Assembly: GCA_011369465.1 (NCBI GenBank) | Contig: DRQG01000153.1 | Location: 1-46,177 of the forward strand | Direction of reading: 5' to 3' | DNA length: 46,177 bases | Source: Caldithrix abyssi | GTDB taxonomy: Bacteria; Calditrichota; Calditrichia; Calditrichales; Calditrichaceae | In this document: positions 43,444-46,177 of the stretch, piece by piece | Layout: each line of letters starts with the position of its first letter | Position numbering within the stretch: the first letter of the stretch is position 1 | Translations under genes and position numbers: made by a program | Notes under the pieces: model-generated | Database searches by the model: none | What the model saw: the letters and a program-made list of their open reading frames with translations, nothing else | What the model was told of the DNA's origin: nothing

Positions 43444-44160
43444 TTAAAAGAGAAAAGGCCAGATAAGAATACCGGCCGCTGCAGCGGACATGGTGAGCAG
43501 TAAAGGGCGCATCAAACCTTTATCCACAATGGGCGTAATATAACGAGACAGAAAAAAGCCCAATAGTAATCCGGGCAGTAAAAGCAAGGCCAAATGTAGT
43601 TCTGTAAGACCGAATTTTCCAATGAGGAACAGTGAAAACAGAGCAACGGTGCCGCCAATGCTGAAAATTGCTGAAAGTGTAGCCCTGATTTGCGGCCCAT
43701 CCCTATGTTGAAATACCAAAGCCAGCGGGGGACCGCCAATGGATACGGCGGTTCCCATAAATCCGGAAAGCGTTCCCGCCGCCAGTAAGCGCTTCCCCGA
43801 ATAATTTGCTTTAAACTTAAGCAAACTGATGAATACGGCCGCCAGCACCAGCACTCCAAAAAACAATTTCAAATGATGACGCGGTACAAATACCAGCGCG
43901 ACCGCAGCCAGTCCGGATCCCAGAATTCGGCCGACAATAGTCCATTTCAGAACGGTTTTATCCAAAGCGTAAAATTCACGCCGGGACATAAGCAGCGTTA
44001 AGATCAGCGCGTCGAACAGCAGAGGCCCGGGAACAAGCCGGGGATCGATCATAACCAGCAAAGGTACTGCAAACGGCCCGAGGCCGAAACCGATACCGCT
44101 TTGCAAAATGGCGCCCACGCAGACGATACCCTCGGCAATGAGTAAATGATTCATATCCAT
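43444..44160 (-). CDS. TSUP (TauE/SafE) family membrane permease
   Basis: The 238 residues form seven or eight hydrophobic segments with the family hallmarks: an N-terminal G-x-G-F-G-x-G-P-(F)-A-V-P-L (QSGIGFGLGPFAVPLL) and its repeat in the second half (GTLSGFMGTAVSIGGPPLAL). TSUP proteins export sulfite, organosulfonates or related anions, but the substrate cannot be read from the sequence. The start is ATG 44160; a second Met two codons on is possible. A weak GAAGG lies before it. It is convergent with the adhesin gene and divergent from the manganese-exporter-like gene. Confidence 0.88.
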   Translation of the reverse strand: MDMNHLLIAEGIVCVGAILQSGIGFGLGPFAVPLLVMIDPRLVPGPLLFDALILTLLMSRREFYALDKTVLKWTIVGRILGSGLAAVALVFVPRHHLKLFFGVLVLAAVFISLLKFKANYSGKRLLAAGTLSGFMGTAVSIGGPPLALVFQHRDGPQIRATLSAIFSIGGTVALFSLFLIGKFGLTELHLALLLLPGLLLGFFLSRYITPIVDKGLMRPLLLTMSAAAAGILIWPFLF

Positions 44161-44648
44161 AAGCCTTCAATATACGATGATGTCTTATCGGGCGCAAACC
44201 GCCGCGCCGGTTTATGATTTCTAAAGTTAAAATTAGTGGTAGATTTCTTTTCCAATTAAACTTTGTTTTTTTAAATTCTTTCACAGCTATCCTAAATAAT
44301 TTGCTACATTAATATGTAACCAAATTAGTTAAAGCAAATACAAAATTCCCCCTTAAAAAAGGGGGGTAGGGGGTTGTAAAAAAAGGTAAGAACAATAACT
44401 TCTACTTCTGCAAAAAACACCCCCTTAGTCCCCACGCCACGGCGTACAAGCCTTATTAGGGGGAAACGCGTAAATGCTAATGTTTTACGAAGACTTTTCT
44501 ATCTATTTAGGACGGATGTGAAATTCTTTCGTATTCGGCGCAAATTACGGAATTAAATAGTTCTATTTCGAGTTGAGTAATAGATCGTCACACGTTTTTA
44601 ATCCTAAATATCAATGAGCGCCAGGGCGGATGATTTCTGGAGTAAGCT
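44161..44648. other. Divergent intergenic region between the two transporter genes
   Basis: The 488-base gap has an AT-rich left part (44220-44340), C/G-run palindromes at 44343-44470 and a right part before the exporter-like gene ending in GGAG. I looked for a manganese-responsive (yybP-ykoY type) riboswitch and did not recognise one. Confidence 0.45.
44343..44470. repeat. C/G-run palindromic repeat pair
   Basis: AATTCCCCCTTAAAAAAGGG (44345-44364) continues into GGGTAGGGGGTTGT. About 40 bases on, ACACCCCCTTAGTCCCC (44418-44434) is a near inverse of GGGGGGTAGGGGGTTGT, and a CTTATTAGGGGG arm ends the element. It resembles the element at 17072-17134 in style but not in exact sequence. Confidence 0.6.
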
Positions 44649-45671
44649 ATGTGGCTTGACATACTGAATCATACACTTATGATCACCGGCTTCGTTTTTA
44701 TTATGATGCTGCTCATCGAGTATGTGAATGTGCAAACCAGAGGAAGCTGGCAGGAAAAGCTGAAAAACAATCGCTGGGGCCAGTATCTGTTTTCCGCTTT
44801 TCTCGGAGCCGTACCGGGTTGTTTAGGATCGTTTACTGTTGTCTCTTTGTATTCGCATCGTATCCTTTCCATAGGGGCGCTTACCGCGGCCATGATCGCC
44901 ACCAGCGGCGATGAAGCTTATGTGATGTTCTCTATGTTTCCCTTAAGAGCGGCGGGTTTAACCATCCTTCTCTTCCTGATTGGTATAGTTACGGGTTATC
45001 TCATCGATCGCTTGTTTAAAGCAGATCGACTGCCTCAAGATGAGGATGTACATGAACTGGAATTGCATACGGATGAGTACTGTGCTTGTTTCTCATGGCA
45101 GCGGTTTTTTGAGCAGCTAAAGCATCTCCATTTACCACGGGCCCTGCTGCTCGCAATGATGCTGTTTCTTTCCATTGCTTTTACCACAGGTTTGATCGGT
45201 GAAGATGGTTGGGGCTGGGTGCGCATTACATTGCTGGTCAGCAGTCTGTTTGCGCTTTTTGTGGTGGCCACGGTTCCCGACCATTTTTTGGAGGAACATT
45301 TGTGGGAACATGTGGTAAAAAAACATCTTCTGCGGATTTTTTTGTGGACGCTGGCCGCATTAGTGATTATCCACTGGCTGGAACATTATATCGATATCGA
45401 CGCCTGGGTTGCGGACAATATGTGGGTGGTGTTGTTCCTGGCCGTACTAATCGGCGTTATTCCGGAATCGGGGCCGCATCTGGTGTTTGTTACCCTTTTT
45501 GCTCAGGGAACCATTCCCTTCAGTATTTTGCTAGCCAGTTCCATCGTGCAGGACGGGCACGGTATGCTGCCTCTGCTGGCCGTTTCCCGGCGCAGTTTTG
45601 TGCTGGTGAAATTAATCAATGTAATCGTCGGACTGCTGATTGGTATCATTCTACTGCAACTGGGCGGGTGA
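44649..45671 (+). CDS. Putative manganese/heavy-metal exporter, DUF2899 (ArsP_2) type
   Basis: The 340 residues form about ten membrane segments. They carry the paired signature of the family: FLGAVPGCLGSFTVVSLYSH in the first half and GVIPESGPHLVFVTLFAQG in the second, with ATSGDEAYVMF and QDGHGMLPLL. The family is annotated as a 10-TM putative manganese transporter or heavy-metal exporter, and acidic and His residues in the loops (HELELHTDEY, HFLEEHLWEH) could bind metal. GGAG precedes the ATG. Substrate is not proven. Confidence 0.82.
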   Translation: MWLDILNHTLMITGFVFIMMLLIEYVNVQTRGSWQEKLKNNRWGQYLFSAFLGAVPGCLGSFTVVSLYSHRILSIGALTAAMIATSGDEAYVMFSMFPLRAAGLTILLFLIGIVTGYLIDRLFKADRLPQDEDVHELELHTDEYCACFSWQRFFEQLKHLHLPRALLLAMMLFLSIAFTTGLIGEDGWGWVRITLLVSSLFALFVVATVPDHFLEEHLWEHVVKKHLLRIFLWTLAALVIIHWLEHYIDIDAWVADNMWVVLFLAVLIGVIPESGPHLVFVTLFAQGTIPFSILLASSIVQDGHGMLPLLAVSRRSFVLVKLINVIVGLLIGIILLQLGG

Positions 45672-45727
45672 TTATCGATAAAGAAATTCCGAATAAAAAA
45701 GTGGCCCTGAGACCGCCTTTTTTGGTT

Positions 45728-46050
45728 GAACCACAGAGCGCACAGAAAACACAGAGGTTTTTTTATTCTTACTTTAATTCTCTGTCACTTGTTACGCGTT
45801 ACTTTGTGCCTGTGTGCCTTTGCCCCTTTGTGCCTGTTGGGTTAACCACAGAGCACGCTGAGAACACGGAGGTTTTTATATTCTTAATTTTTCATTCTTA
45901 ATTCTTAATTAATCTTGTGCCTTTTGCCTTTGCCTTCCGGGCGCAAGATGAATCTTGCGTTACTCTATGCCTGTGTGCCTTTGCCCCTTTGTGCCTGTAT
46001 AGGTTAACCACAGAGAGCACAGGGAACACAGAGGTCTTTTATTCTTAATT
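45728..46050. repeat. Three tandem CACAGAG modules alternating with TTTGCCCC modules
   Basis: Module A, TTAACCACAGAG...GAACACAGAGG followed by TTTTTATTCTTAAT, occurs at 45729-45770, 45842-45885 and 46013-46050. Module B, TGCCTGTGTGCCTTTGCCCC continuing TTTGTGCCTGT, occurs at about 45799-45836 and 45968-46000. The 18-base palindrome copy 3 (45942-45959, loop GA) lies inside. The inverted A-B pair sits at 26011-26078. No ORF in this stretch looks real; the region from the exporter gene to 46110 is otherwise empty. Confidence 0.8.
45942..45959. repeat. 18-base palindrome, copy 3
   Basis: CGCAAGAT-GA-ATCTTGCG has both arms identical to copies 1 and 2, and only the two loop bases differ. Confidence 0.8.
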
Positions 46051-46123
46051 CAGTATTATGTCATTTGGCATCTACTCGAAATACCCATTAATTTGGATTA
46101 TTTATCAAAGTGGAGGCCATGAC

Positions 46124-46177
46124 ATGATTGTTCATTATTCCTTTCAAAAACATAAGATGCAAGAACGTATTTCTCAA
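46124..46177 (+). CDS. Start of an unidentified protein (partial)
   Basis: ATG 46124 is preceded at seven bases by GGAGG (46112-46116) and opens a frame of 18 codons to the window edge, beginning M-I-V-H-Y-S-F-Q-K-H-K. The strong ribosome site after 450 bases of repeats suggests a real gene, but the part seen is too short to name. A nearer ATG at 46119 runs straight into a stop. Confidence 0.5.
   Translation, partial: MIVHYSFQKHKMQERISQ

Noticed and set aside
44471-44648. Possible manganese riboswitch ahead of the exporter-like gene
   Set aside because: The conserved elements of the yybP-ykoY aptamer were not found by eye.
45209-45901. Plus-strand frame of 230 codons
   Set aside because: It is out of frame within the exporter-like gene and continues into the CACAGAG repeats; composition is not protein-like.

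Overview
The window looks like a chromosomal piece of a Gram-negative bacterium of the FCB group, most likely Calditrichota (Caldithrix-like) or a near relative. Three secreted proteins end in the NYPNPFNP-type C-terminal domain used by type IX secretion, which points to Calditrichota, Ignavibacteria and related lineages. The menaquinone pathway is the classical one, and coding density is high on both strands. The phylum is an inference from protein style; no 16S rRNA gene is present.

Layout. (1) 1-6342: the 3' end of an unknown Cys-rich gene, a DUF58/VWA gene, and a selenide-water dikinase gene (selD) whose own active site is read through an in-frame TGA, so it is a probable selenoprotein. 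Facing these on the minus strand are a secreted C69 dipeptidase, a divergent choline/carnitine acyltransferase homologue that lacks the catalytic His, and a YkgJ-type Cys-cluster protein. (2) 6782-13315: a protein-quality-control block tig-clpP-clpX, then lon, then rpsT on the opposite strand, with clear hairpin terminators. (3) 13413-16888: a minus-strand pair of secreted proteins, one an M23 peptidase with a type IX sorting tail, the other a propeller-like repeat protein. (4) 17414-27006: an almost complete menaquinone set in the order menF-menD-menH / menB / menA-menC-menE / menG. The slashes are gaps filled with intergenic repeats; no menI thioesterase gene is seen. A RelE-type toxin relic and a Phd-like/HTH fusion antitoxin follow.

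(5) 27657-36859: a minus-strand block of exported metallopeptidases (M1; an M1-M28-PDZ fusion; M16) preceded by a class I glutamine amidotransferase. (6) 37090-43328: two cell-surface proteins with type IX tails, a seven-repeat FG-GAP/ASPIC protein and a 1436-residue beta-helix plus tandem cadherin/Ig-like adhesin. (7) 43444-45671: two membrane transporters (TSUP family and a DUF2899/ArsP_2-type putative manganese or heavy-metal exporter). A 450-base stretch of intergenic repeats follows, then the first 18 codons of an unknown gene.

Intergenic DNA stands out. At least six short repeat families recur in the gaps: the CCTGAGCCTGTCGAAGG family, the CACAGAG/TTTGCCCC module pair, an 18-base CGCAAGAT palindrome, TAACTAATAACT-type heptamer tracts, and two kinds of C/G-run palindrome. 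I see no rRNA, tRNA, CRISPR array, transposase or prophage. The observations most worth following are the Sec-coded SelD, the His-less acyltransferase homologue, the M1-M28-PDZ fusion, the Asn-triad ClpP, the toxin gene with an in-frame TGA, and the shared repeat modules.
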